Assembly (NCBI GenBank): GCA_030538115.1
Contig: JAUNUP010000002.1
Location: 62,001-126,000 of the forward strand
Origin: Dermatophilus congolensis
Lineage (GTDB): Bacteria > Actinomycetota > Actinomycetes > Actinomycetales > Dermatophilaceae
Reading direction: 5' to 3'
DNA: 64,000 bases
Part shown: positions 37,428 to 45,686 of the stretch, piece by piece
Numbering within the stretch: the stretch's first letter is position 1
Layout: each line of letters opens with the position of its first letter
Translations under genes and position numbers: made by a program
The notes under the pieces: model-generated
Told to the model about the DNA's origin: nothing
The model's input: only the letters and a program-made list of their open reading frames with translations
Databases searched by the model: none

Positions 37428-38157
37428 GCCCTGGCTTCGCCGCGTGGGCGACTACCTCGGTTCCAACCGCAACATCGTCGGCTCTGTCGCGGGCATGGCC
37501 GCTCTCGGGGCCACGGTGCCGACGGGCGTCGCCGGACCGTTGTGGCCGGTCGTCGTGGGCGGCGTGTACGGCATCGCCGCGCTGCTCGTGCCGGGTGAGC
37601 GCCGCGCCTCGCTCGAGGCCGCCGTCGCGGGCAATGCCGAGTTGCACGCGGCGACGATGAGCCGCGCGGAGGCGCTGCGGCAGGAGCTGTCGGAGCTGTC
37701 GGCATCGGTGCGTTCGCGCGAGAAGGGCCTGCCCCAAGACGTGTTGGCCGCGTTCGGGGAGGTCGAGGGCAGCCTGCGTGACCTGCTCAAGCGAGCCGAT
37801 GACCTGGTGAGTTCACCCGATGACCTGTTCGTCGTGGCCCGCACGATCGAGAACTACCTGCCCACGGCCATCGACACGTACGCCGAACTCCCGCGCGGGT
37901 TCGCGCTCACCCACCGCGGGGTCAGCGGCCGCACCGCGCACGACGAACTGCTCAACCAACTCCGCATGCTCGACGCGCGTCTCGACGAGATCGAGACCGC
38001 GATCTACGCGGGCGACCTCGCCGAACTCACGGCCCAGGGCGACTTTCTCGCCCAACGCTTCGGCACGTCCTCTCTCGACCTAGACCCGCCGCCTCAGGAC
38101 GACGTGTCCGCTCCGCCCGACTCGCGAAGCACCCGGGGCCAGGCCGGATTCGACTGA
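37414..38157 (+). CDS. XpaC-like membrane protein with coiled coil, third gene of envelope cluster
   Basis: 247 aa from GTG 37414 (AAGGA upstream), overlapping the VWA gene by 14 bp. Two membrane segments lie near the N terminus (NIVGSVAGMAALGATVPTGV and PLWPVVVGGVYGIAALLV). The rest is helical and charged (SRAEALRQELSELSASVR, LRMLDARLDEIETAIYAGDL), consistent with a coiled coil. It resembles the XpaC/YceG-like partner of TelA proteins in overall layout, at low similarity by eye. The C-terminal Pro/Asp-rich tail is disordered. The gene abuts the 152-bp tandem repeats. Confidence 0.65.
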   Translation: MATSKPWLRRVGDYLGSNRNIVGSVAGMAALGATVPTGVAGPLWPVVVGGVYGIAALLVPGERRASLEAAVAGNAELHAATMSRAEALRQELSELSASVRSREKGLPQDVLAAFGEVEGSLRDLLKRADDLVSSPDDLFVVARTIENYLPTAIDTYAELPRGFALTHRGVSGRTAHDELLNQLRMLDARLDEIETAIYAGDLAELTAQGDFLAQRFGTSSLDLDPPPQDDVSAPPDSRSTRGQAGFD

Positions 38158-38477
38158 CACCCCACCACCGGCCCGGGGTCCCATGGCACATGTTCTCGCC
38201 ACATCTCCCCTACCAGCGAAGGTGCCATGGGACGGGACATCCGCAGCCCCCATCCCGTGCCACGGCACTCTTGCGAGAACGCAACAGCCACAACCAACAT
38301 GTGCCGTGGCACCCCACCACCGGCCCGGGGTCCCATGGCACATGTTCTCGCCACATCTCCCCTACCAGCGAAGGTGCCATGGGACGGGACATCCGCAGCC
38401 CCCATCCCGTGCCACGGCACTCTTGCGAGAACGCAACAGCCACAACCAACATGTGCCGTGGCACCCCACCACCGGCC
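38158..38477. repeat. 152-bp tandem repeat (2 exact copies plus 16 bp)
   Basis: Copies at 38158-38309 and 38310-38461 are identical; 38462-38477 repeats the first 16 bp. Each unit contains a perfect 12-bp inverted repeat (GTCCCATGGCAC at 38178-38189 with GTGCCATGGGAC at 38222-38233). A second pair (GTGCCACGGCAC at 38257-38268 with GTGCCGTGGCAC at 38301-38312) spans the unit boundary. Shorter complementary blocks (GGCACATGTT/AACATGTGCC and GTTCTCGC/GCGAGAAC) allow alternative folds. The block begins 1 bp after the stop of the upstream gene and ends 6 bp before the nuclease stop. The period is not a multiple of three, so it is not a protein repeat. Confidence 0.95.
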
Positions 38478-38482
38478 TTCGG

Positions 38483-40363
38483 TCAGCGCGTGTTCAGGCC
38501 CACGACGACGGCGTCGTGGTCGCTGCTCGCGAACTGGTCGGGGCGGTGGAAGTCGACCACGTTGTAGTTGCGGCGGCTGTACTGGAAGGCGATCGACTCG
38601 TCTCCGTTGATGTCCCAGACCTTGGCGCCGGTGACCAGCTTCATCGCCGCCGGGTTGGCGAGGATGTGGTCGAGTGATCCGAGGCGGCCCGAGAACTGGT
38701 ACGTGGCCGAGTTCGGCTCGTACTTCTTGGCCGTGTTCGTGTAGCCGGCCTTCTCCATGATCTGGATGGGCGTCTCCTTGCTGTAGGCGTTGAAGTCGCC
38801 CATGAGGAAGACGGCTTCGTTCTTGTACGCGCTCGCCGCCCACGAGGTCAGCGCGCGGGCCTGGGCCTCGCGAGACGGGTTCGACAGGCCCTGGCCTGTG
38901 CCGTCGTCGGCGCCGGAGCCCTTCGACTTGAAGTGGTTGACGATCGCGACGAACGGCTTGCCGGTCTGGCGGGCCTTGAACTTCTGGGCCAGCGGGTAGC
39001 GGGCGTTCGCGAACGCGGCGTCGAGGTGGATCTGCGAATCACCGAGGAGATGAACCGCGCTCGGCTCGAAGATGAACGCTGTGCGGATGACGTCCTCGTT
39101 CGGCGGCACGACGTCAGGAGAGGCCACGTAGGCCCAGCGCGTGCGACCCGCGGCCTTGTTCAGGCCCGTGACGAGGTCGGCGAGGGCCGCGTCACGGTCG
39201 TGCTTCACGTACGACAGGCCGGCGGAGTTCTCGATCTCCATGAGCCCTACGACCTCCGCCTGGGTGCCGTTGATCGCGGAGATGAGCTTGGCCTTCTGGT
39301 CGGTGAACGCCTGCTCGCTGAAGGCGCCGCGCACCTGGCAGTTGTTGGCGGCGACCGGCGTGCCGTTCTTGTCGGTGTAGGCCTTGCAGTTGGCCTCGTC
39401 CTTGCCGAGGTCGTTGAAGTAGTTGAGCACGTTGAACGCGGCGATCTGGATGTTGCCGCCCACGCTCGGCACGGTGGCCTCGCGGTCGTTCACGGTGGCG
39501 AGGGGGTCGACCGGGCTGTCCGCGCCGATCACCTGGCCGGTGGGCTGGTAGTTCCACTGGAACCGGTAGTCGAGAATCACCGGCTTCGTGAACGTGACCG
39601 GCGAGCCCGTGCGGTGCGGCTCGGCGGCCGACAGGTACGGCAGCGGCGTGTTCTTGGCGGTGGCGTTGGTGAGGTAGTTCCACGACGAGCCGTCGTCGAG
39701 GGTGATGTACTTCGCCGCGTTCTGCGCCTCGTAGGCGGCCGCCTCGGCGGGCGGCACGACCTCCGTGGCCTGGTACAAGGGCTTGTCACCGACCGCGAGG
39801 CCGATCTGGCCGTACTGGTTGAGGGCGTAGTTGTTCGTGATCGTGTAGGTGCCCTTGGGCAGCACGAGCATGCCCTCGTACGCCTCCTTGGCGGCGTCGC
39901 CGGCGGGCAGGGTGGCCAGCTCGGTCGGCTTCACGGGTGCGCAGTCGGCGACCTTGGTGAAGGTGGCAGTGCTGAGCTGGGTCAGGCCGTTGTACTCGTT
40001 CGCCGTGCCGGTGACGTTGACGCATTCGCCCGCCTTGAGCTGGGCTGCCGCGTCGTCGGAGAAGACGAAGATGCCGTCGGAGGCCGCACCTGCCGCCTTG
40101 GCCACACCACCGGAGCCGGGGGTCTGGATGTAGACCCCGCGGAAGCCGCCGGTCGGGTATGCCGCGGTCACGACTCCGCGCGTCGTGACCTGCTTGCCGG
40201 CCACGGGGGTCGAGGATCCGGTGCCCTGGATGGCGCTGATCGCCACCGCGTTCGTCTGCGGGACGACAAGCGCTTGGGCGACGGAGGCGGGCACAGCAAG
40301 CCCGGTGGCCGCGACCGCGGCCGCCACTGTGAGGACACGACGACGCGCTACAGAGGAATCCAT
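38483..40363 (-). CDS. Secreted ExeM/NucH-like endonuclease/exonuclease
   Basis: 626-aa exported nuclease from ATG 40363 (GGAG upstream). The signal peptide begins ARRRVLTVAAAVAATGLAVP and ends at an AQA-like site. Residues about 35-170 form an OB-fold region. The endonuclease/exonuclease/phosphatase domain from about 315 shows IQIAAFNVLNYFND, VVGLMEIEN, AIVNHFKSKGSG, FLMGDFNAYS and the final SSDHDAVVVGL. No LPXTG anchor or transmembrane tail is present, so it is likely released. A role in degrading extracellular DNA for nutrient use or biofilm turnover fits the family. Confidence 0.9.
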   Translation of the reverse strand: MDSSVARRRVLTVAAAVAATGLAVPASVAQALVVPQTNAVAISAIQGTGSSTPVAGKQVTTRGVVTAAYPTGGFRGVYIQTPGSGGVAKAAGAASDGIFVFSDDAAAQLKAGECVNVTGTANEYNGLTQLSTATFTKVADCAPVKPTELATLPAGDAAKEAYEGMLVLPKGTYTITNNYALNQYGQIGLAVGDKPLYQATEVVPPAEAAAYEAQNAAKYITLDDGSSWNYLTNATAKNTPLPYLSAAEPHRTGSPVTFTKPVILDYRFQWNYQPTGQVIGADSPVDPLATVNDREATVPSVGGNIQIAAFNVLNYFNDLGKDEANCKAYTDKNGTPVAANNCQVRGAFSEQAFTDQKAKLISAINGTQAEVVGLMEIENSAGLSYVKHDRDAALADLVTGLNKAAGRTRWAYVASPDVVPPNEDVIRTAFIFEPSAVHLLGDSQIHLDAAFANARYPLAQKFKARQTGKPFVAIVNHFKSKGSGADDGTGQGLSNPSREAQARALTSWAASAYKNEAVFLMGDFNAYSKETPIQIMEKAGYTNTAKKYEPNSATYQFSGRLGSLDHILANPAAMKLVTGAKVWDINGDESIAFQYSRRNYNVVDFHRPDQFASSDHDAVVVGLNTR

Positions 40364-40518
40364 CGAATTCTCCGAATCAGGTGCAGGGCAACGGGATTGC
40401 CGGGACACAGCCGATTCAGTCTGGCGAACAGACGTTCGGAGCGACAACCGCGACGGGGTCGCCGGGGCGAGAATTCACCAGGTGTCCGCCCGGTGCTACC
40501 CGCGGTATCCGGGAGCGT

Positions 40519-43017
40519 TCACCACATCCGCATCGCCCACGAAACGACGAGCGGCAACAGCGCCAGAACGATGCCGACGAGAACCATGGCGGTGTCGGAG
40601 CGAGTCCACGGAGCGGGCTCGGCCCAGGTGCGCCGTGCGCCTCGTTCGGCCAGGCGTGCGTAGCCTCTCGCCTCCATCGCGGCGGTGAGCACCTGCGCCT
40701 GCCTGATGGACTCGATCACCAGCGCGAACGTGAGCCCAAGCGTGTGTGTTGCGAGCCGAACGGGATTGCGCCCGCTCGGTGCCAGCCCCCGGATGCGGCG
40801 GGCATTCGCCAGGGCCGTCCAGTCGGCGGCTGCGGTGTCGAGACGCTGCATTGCGGCAACTGCGGCGAGCACCGGCCGCGGGGGCAGCTTGAGCCGCTGC
40901 GCGAGGTGGTCGCCGAGAGCGGAGGCGTCGATGAACGACACGAGCACGATTCCCGGCACGACGAAGTACGCCACCCGCAGGCCGGCCGCGAACGCCGGTT
41001 CGAGGGCGTAGAGGGACCGCTCCGGTGCGAGCAACCAGTTCGACCAGGTCACCGACAGGATCGCGATGAGCCCTGGCAGCAACCGCCGCCAGTCGAGGGC
41101 CGTTCGGCCGGTCACCGACGCGAGGGCCAGCAGCATGAGCACGAACGTCACGCCTCCAGCGCGCGCGTCGCCCATGCCCAGAGCCCCTGGCACCAGAACC
41201 AAGGAGGCGGCCAGCAACGCGAGCGGCCCGGCTCGTTCGGCCAAGGGCGCGGCTCGCTCCGCCTTTGCGCTTCTCGCAGCGCTTGAGCCGCGCACCGAGG
41301 GCGAGTCGTCGAGACCGCTCGGCTCGGCGGCGGCTGCTCCGACGGTGCCTGCCGTCAGCGTGAGCGTCTCGTCCACGAGGCCCGGCGCGTCGACCAGGGT
41401 GTCGTCGTGGGTGGAGAGCGCGACCCCCGCTCCCCCGTCGCGCACTGCGTCGATGATGCCCGCCACCGCGGCCCACGTATCTCGGTCCTGGCCCACGGTC
41501 GGCTCGTCGAAGGCCACGAACACGGGCCCGTGGGCAAGGGCGGAGGCGAGCGCGAGGCGACGCTTCTCGCCTCCGGAGAGCCGGTGCGGGTTGCGGTCCA
41601 GCAGTTCGGTGAGCCCCAGCAGGTCGGCCAGAGCGAGCGCGCGGGCTTCGCCGGGAACGCCTGCATCCGTGGCACGACCAGCGACGTTGCCGCCGCGTCC
41701 GCCCAGTGCTCTGCACGTGGCGAGCAGGCTGTCGCGCACGGTGTCGCCGACGATCGTGCGTGACGACTCCTGCGGCACCCAGGCGATCCGCGCGGCGAGG
41801 TCGCGGGAGTCCCAGTCGGCCGGACCACCCCCGTCCGTACCGCCGCCGACCTTGTCCCCACCGGTGTGCCCGCCCGTGAGCCGGTCGTGTACTACGACCT
41901 GCCCCGATGTCGGCCGCTCGAGCCCGGTAAGCACCGAGACGAGGCTCGACTTGCCCGCGCCGCTGTCTCCCCGGATCGCCAGCACACGCCCTGCGCGAAC
42001 CTGCGCATCGACTCCGGCGAGCGCCTCCCGAGGTGTGCGATCACGACGCCCGAAGGTGCGCGGTGGCACCCGCACCAGCCCCACGTCGTGTGCGGTGACG
42101 AGCGGCGATCCCGCTTGCACCACGTCGGCGTCGGGTAGCCGCAGCAACTCCGCCGGCACGGCCAGGGGCTCGGGGTCGGGCACTCCCGGTGCCCAGATCC
42201 CGTGTTCGGCGAGTTCGTGGGCGATACCCGGCACCTCGGAGGCGGGCACGTCGGCGGCGACGCACCCGGAGCCGTCGATCATGACGAGCCGGTCGACCAG
42301 CGGCAGCCACGGGCCGAGGCGGTGTTCCACCACGATCAAGGTGGCGCCGGTCTCTCGCACGACAGAATCGACGGCCTCGCGCACCGTCGCGGCCGAGGCG
42401 GCGTCGAGCATCGCGGTCGGCTCGTCGAGCAGCAGCACCTGTGGACGCGGCGCGATCACGCCCGCTAGCGCGAGCCGCTGCGCTTCGCCTCCCGACAGCG
42501 CGGAGGTCGGATGCTCGGGTCCGTACGGAAACCCCACGGCGCGCATCGCCCAGTCGACTGCGCCGCCTGGGCCGGTGATGAACTCGCGTGGCACCCCTGC
42601 GTTTTCGCACCCGAAGGCCACGTCACGACCGGCGCGCTCGGCCACGCGCGCATCGCGGGGATCCTGCACGAGCAGTCCCGCACTGCCGTCGACACTCACC
42701 GAACCGGCGAGTTCACCGTGCGAGGTCGAGTCGAGCACCCCGGCCAGGGCGAGCAGCAGCGTCGACTTACCCGCACCCGACGGCCCGACGAGCAACACCC
42801 GCTCCCCCGGCTCGACCCGCAGGTCGATCCCGTCGAGAACCGGAGCGAGGCGCCCGTAAGGGGTCCACGTCAAGCCGCGCACCTGCACCGCACCCGGACG
42901 CGGATCCTCACTGTGACCAGCGTCGGAGCGCTCCAGCGGCGCTACGTTTTCGCTCGCTTGGTCATGAGGGCGAGGTTGCCCGGCCCCGGCCGTCGCCTCG
43001 CGCCGCTCCCGCCTCAC
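40519..43017 (-). CDS. Fused ECF transporter ATPases and EcfT (YkoD-YkoC), thiamine/HMP uptake
   Basis: 832-aa fusion from GTG 43017, which overlaps the ykoE stop as GTGA. Two ABC ATPase domains are present: Walker A GPSGAGKST with LSGGEAQRLALAG and LLLDEPTAMLD, then GDSGAGKSS with LSGGEKRRLALAS and FVAFDEPTVGQD. The C-terminal 240 residues form an EcfT-type membrane subunit with about five helices and the coupling motifs near ANARRIRG and MEARGYARL. YkoD is normally a double ATPase and YkoC a separate protein; here they are one polypeptide. The TPP riboswitch upstream of ykoE marks the operon as thiamine- or HMP-related. Confidence 0.92.
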   Translation of the reverse strand: MRRERREATAGAGQPRPHDQASENVAPLERSDAGHSEDPRPGAVQVRGLTWTPYGRLAPVLDGIDLRVEPGERVLLVGPSGAGKSTLLLALAGVLDSTSHGELAGSVSVDGSAGLLVQDPRDARVAERAGRDVAFGCENAGVPREFITGPGGAVDWAMRAVGFPYGPEHPTSALSGGEAQRLALAGVIAPRPQVLLLDEPTAMLDAASAATVREAVDSVVRETGATLIVVEHRLGPWLPLVDRLVMIDGSGCVAADVPASEVPGIAHELAEHGIWAPGVPDPEPLAVPAELLRLPDADVVQAGSPLVTAHDVGLVRVPPRTFGRRDRTPREALAGVDAQVRAGRVLAIRGDSGAGKSSLVSVLTGLERPTSGQVVVHDRLTGGHTGGDKVGGGTDGGGPADWDSRDLAARIAWVPQESSRTIVGDTVRDSLLATCRALGGRGGNVAGRATDAGVPGEARALALADLLGLTELLDRNPHRLSGGEKRRLALASALAHGPVFVAFDEPTVGQDRDTWAAVAGIIDAVRDGGAGVALSTHDDTLVDAPGLVDETLTLTAGTVGAAAAEPSGLDDSPSVRGSSAARSAKAERAAPLAERAGPLALLAASLVLVPGALGMGDARAGGVTFVLMLLALASVTGRTALDWRRLLPGLIAILSVTWSNWLLAPERSLYALEPAFAAGLRVAYFVVPGIVLVSFIDASALGDHLAQRLKLPPRPVLAAVAAMQRLDTAAADWTALANARRIRGLAPSGRNPVRLATHTLGLTFALVIESIRQAQVLTAAMEARGYARLAERGARRTWAEPAPWTRSDTAMVLVGIVLALLPLVVSWAMRMW

Positions 43018-43679
43018 GCCCGACCGGAGTCGCGTGTGAGCCGTTCGATTCCGGGTGGGAATCCGTCGATCACCCCAGTGGCCGCGAGTGCGTGCACGAT
43101 CAGCCACCCTCCGATGCCGGCTACGACGATGCCCGAGGTCACTGCGGCGCCGAGCGCGATGAATCGCCAGGCCCAGTCGAACTCGGGCATGTAGAACCAC
43201 CACTCGTAGGCCGTGATCTCGAGAACCGCGGCGAGCAGCCCCGCCAGCATCGCCACGAACAGGCCGAAGCGCCGCCACGCGAACAGGGCCACCGCGATCT
43301 CCACGCCGAGGGCCTGCAGACCGGCCGACACCATGACCCCGGCCCCCCACTGGTTGCCGAGGAACATCTCGACGGAGGCGGCGATCACCTCCGTGTACAG
43401 CGCCGCGCCCGGGCGTCGCACGACCAGCGCCCCCACCACGGCCGGGATCAGCCACACGCCCAGCGTGAGACTTCCCAGCGGCGGAAACACGAGGGCCGCC
43501 GAGATGATCGGGTACAGGGTGACGTCCCAGGCCCAGAAGGCCACACCGAACGCCACACCCAGCACGGCGAGCGTGACAAAGTCGATGCCCCGCCACTGGC
43601 CGACCCGGCCGGATGCGCGAACAGTCGCCCGCTCCTTGGCCGTTCGATCGGCTCGGGTCGCCTCAGTCGATGAAGCCAT
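43014..43679 (-). CDS. ykoE: ECF transporter S component YkoE
   Basis: 221-aa membrane protein from ATG 43679, giving the substrate-specificity subunit of the YkoEDC thiamine-precursor importer. Five to six helices follow a charged N terminus. Recognisable YkoE-like stretches are GIDFVTLAVLGVAFGVAFWA and VEMFLGNQWGAGVMVSAGLQ, which match the family G-x-P-x-x-G/W region. The gene is directly downstream of the TPP riboswitch and overlaps the fused ATPase-EcfT gene by 4 bp. TPP should repress expression. Confidence 0.9.
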   Translation of the reverse strand: MASSTEATRADRTAKERATVRASGRVGQWRGIDFVTLAVLGVAFGVAFWAWDVTLYPIISAALVFPPLGSLTLGVWLIPAVVGALVVRRPGAALYTEVIAASVEMFLGNQWGAGVMVSAGLQALGVEIAVALFAWRRFGLFVAMLAGLLAAVLEITAYEWWFYMPEFDWAWRFIALGAAVTSGIVVAGIGGWLIVHALAATGVIDGFPPGIERLTRDSGRA

Positions 43680-43761
43680 GTCCACTCCCGTCCCACCGCC
43701 ATCACTCACGGCGATGCGTACGGGGAATGAGCCGGCCATCCGGCTCACGAGATAGATCCCG

Positions 43762-43841
43762 ACTCCCTACGCCGGTACTAACCGGTTCAGGTTCGAGGGT
43801 CTGCGGTCTCCCGCACTCTCAGCGCTACGCGCTCCCCTGTC
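43762..43841 (-). promoter_or_regulatory. TPP riboswitch (THI element)
   Basis: On the minus strand the order is GACAGGGGAGC, then GCGCTGAGAGTGCGG, then CCGCAGACCCTCGAACCTGA, then CCGGTTAGTACCGGCGTAGG and GGAGT. The conserved CTGAGAG and GAACCTGA-N-CCGGTTAGTACCGGCGTAGGGA boxes are the pyrimidine- and pyrophosphate-sensing arms of the TPP riboswitch. It ends about 80 bp upstream of the ykoE ATG, with room for an expression platform that hides the ribosome-binding site. Confidence 0.96.
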
Positions 43842-43915
43842 GTGCCGCCGATGATAGCCCGCCAGACGTCGCGGATGCACCAGAAGATGGCGACGGCCAC
43901 CCCCGACCGCGGGCG

Positions 43916-44842
43916 TCAGCCGGTGATCGGGGACGTGTCGCCCTTGCCGGCCATCACATCGGAGAGGCGCTGCGCGAACCGTTTCGACGCCGACGCGCTG
44001 ATCTCCTCGCCCGGGTGCGAGTCCTTCTTGCCGACCGAGTAGCCCTCCTTGGGGTGCAGGCCGTCGGGGCTGCCCTCCATGGCGAGCTCGTGGTAGTCCC
44101 AGAGGAAGACGTTGTCGCCCTTGACGTCCCAGTCGCTCTTCATCCACGCGACCATCTCGTTCGTCAGGCGTGCGGCCTCGTCGTCGGTGTCGCCCTGCGT
44201 CTTCGGCGGGATCGTCCACACGACGAACGTCTTGTCGGGGAACGCGTTCATCTTGTCGCGCACAGCCTCGTACTGGAGCTTGTAGTTCGCGGGCGTCTTC
44301 TTCTGGCTCGACACCTCGGGATTGCCGTCATCGGCCTCCATGCCGGCCGAGACGTAGCAGTTCTTCCACACGATCACGTCGTAGTCGGCCGCGATCTGCT
44401 CGAGCGTGGCCTGCTCCTCGAACCGGTTCTCACCAGAGTGGTTGACCCACAGGTTCCAGTACTCGTACGGGTTGTTCTCCCAGGCATGCGGCTTGTCGGG
44501 GTACGACCGCTCCTTGATCTGGATGTTCGTGCCGTCGGCCTCGTTGCGGGCCTGCACCGCCTCCGGGATACCGCCCTGCCAGATGTTCTTACCCGTGCTG
44601 TGGTGCAGGTAGATCACGGAATTACCGGTGCCGGCGGGCGCACTGGCGTTGCCGAAGCCCGATTGACCGACCGGCGGCTCCTTGGGCGCTTCGTCGCCCC
44701 CGCCGCAAGCGCTCAGGGCTGCGAGTGCCAACACCCCCGCGGCCGCCGCGAGCGAGCGCGTAACCCGTGTACGCCCCCTCCCGCTGCTCCCTGCGAAATC
44801 CGTCGTAGCTCCCGGCGTGCTGACAACACGTCGACGCTGCAT
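43916..44842 (-). CDS. Secreted lipoprotein, SGNH-hydrolase-like
   Basis: 308 aa from ATG 44842. A basic N terminus and hydrophobic stretch lead to a lipobox LSAC (Cys about residue 46), then a Gly/Pro linker. The domain begins NSVIYLHHSTGKNIWQGGIP, where Ser in HHSTG could be the nucleophile. Near the C terminus SPDGLHPKEGYSVGKKDSHP contains a D-x-x-H pattern like block V of SGNH hydrolases. The family is not known to me by name, so esterase or polysaccharide deacylase activity is only inferred. It follows the YkoEDC riboswitch region but is a separate unit. Confidence 0.65.
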   Translation of the reverse strand: MQRRRVVSTPGATTDFAGSSGRGRTRVTRSLAAAAGVLALAALSACGGGDEAPKEPPVGQSGFGNASAPAGTGNSVIYLHHSTGKNIWQGGIPEAVQARNEADGTNIQIKERSYPDKPHAWENNPYEYWNLWVNHSGENRFEEQATLEQIAADYDVIVWKNCYVSAGMEADDGNPEVSSQKKTPANYKLQYEAVRDKMNAFPDKTFVVWTIPPKTQGDTDDEAARLTNEMVAWMKSDWDVKGDNVFLWDYHELAMEGSPDGLHPKEGYSVGKKDSHPGEEISASASKRFAQRLSDVMAGKGDTSPITG

Positions 44843-44945
44843 GATCTACCCCCCCACTGGTCGATTCGAGTCAGTCTTTCGAACCCACACGGAAGACCTC
44901 AAGCGTCGATACACCAACCCCACGTCTGGCGCGCCCTGGTTCGGC

Positions 44946-45512
44946 TCACTCGTGCGGGTGCGGGTGCTCGTGTGCGTGCCCTGTGTCGTCGGGGCGTTCG
45001 AAGGCGTGCGGGGCGTTGGGTGAGTGCCCCTGCAGAATCCCCGCCTTCGCCTCCGCCTCCTCGCGCATGCGTTCGCAGCGCTCCCAATCAGCGGGGTCGA
45101 AATTGATCGCGGCTGCGGGGAACAGGCCGTTCTCCTCCGCGATGATGTGCTCGTACAGCGTGTCGTAGGCTGCGAGCACCTTCGCCCAGTCCATGTCTTG
45201 CGGGCGCCCGGCGTCGTCGAACGAGATCGCCTCGGCGATGATGTCGTCGAGCTCGTCGTGCTCATCGAAGAGCCGCCCGGTCTGCTCGGCGAACTCTTCG
45301 TGCTTGCCGATGGAGAGGTACAGCGCCTGCTCTTCGACCGCGTTGTGGATGCGCAGGATCGCCTCGAGTTTGCGTGCCAACTGCGCCGCCTTCGCGAAGT
45401 CGCCTGCCTCCACGGCCCGCTTCGTGTCACCGCAGTAGTTCTGGATCTCGACGTGATCCTCGGTGAGCAGACCCACGGTGAGGATGTCGCGGCACCCGCA
45501 GTACTGGCACAT
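44946..45512 (-). CDS. Hemerythrin HHE domain protein with Cys and His-rich termini
   Basis: 188 aa from ATG 45512, with GGGAG upstream. The N terminus MCQYCGCRD carries three Cys in a small cluster. The HHE four-helix domain follows: TEDHVEIQNYCGDTKRAV, RIHNAVEEQALYLSIGKHEE, LFDEHDELDDII and YEHIIAEENGLFPAAAI give the His, Glu and Asp ligands of a di-iron site. The last 20 residues are His-rich (HAHEHPHPHE). The N-terminal CxxCxC and C-terminal His tail suggest a metal-sensing or redox role; cytoplasmic. Confidence 0.88.
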   Translation of the reverse strand: MCQYCGCRDILTVGLLTEDHVEIQNYCGDTKRAVEAGDFAKAAQLARKLEAILRIHNAVEEQALYLSIGKHEEFAEQTGRLFDEHDELDDIIAEAISFDDAGRPQDMDWAKVLAAYDTLYEHIIAEENGLFPAAAINFDPADWERCERMREEAEAKAGILQGHSPNAPHAFERPDDTGHAHEHPHPHE

Positions 45513-45686
45513 GTGAACTCCCACGCTCGATAGACGACTCGCCCGGCCGCACACGAAACGGCCGAGCACCCTTTCGAGCCTACGCCCGAATCGAAGGCAG
45601 GCACGGCGCGATCCGTGCTTGACCGCGGCAGAGCACACCCGCCTGGATCGGGCGAGTCAGCGGAGGTCAGCGGCTCGTGGCGTCGA

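Noticed and set aside
38208..38464. Short open frames inside the 152-bp tandem repeats
   Set aside because: The 152-bp period shifts the frame between copies, so the apparent proteins are simply the repeat read in different frames. No ribosome-binding site or family match.
38158..38477. CRISPR array
   Set aside because: The units are 152 bp and wholly identical with no spacers, and no cas genes are nearby.
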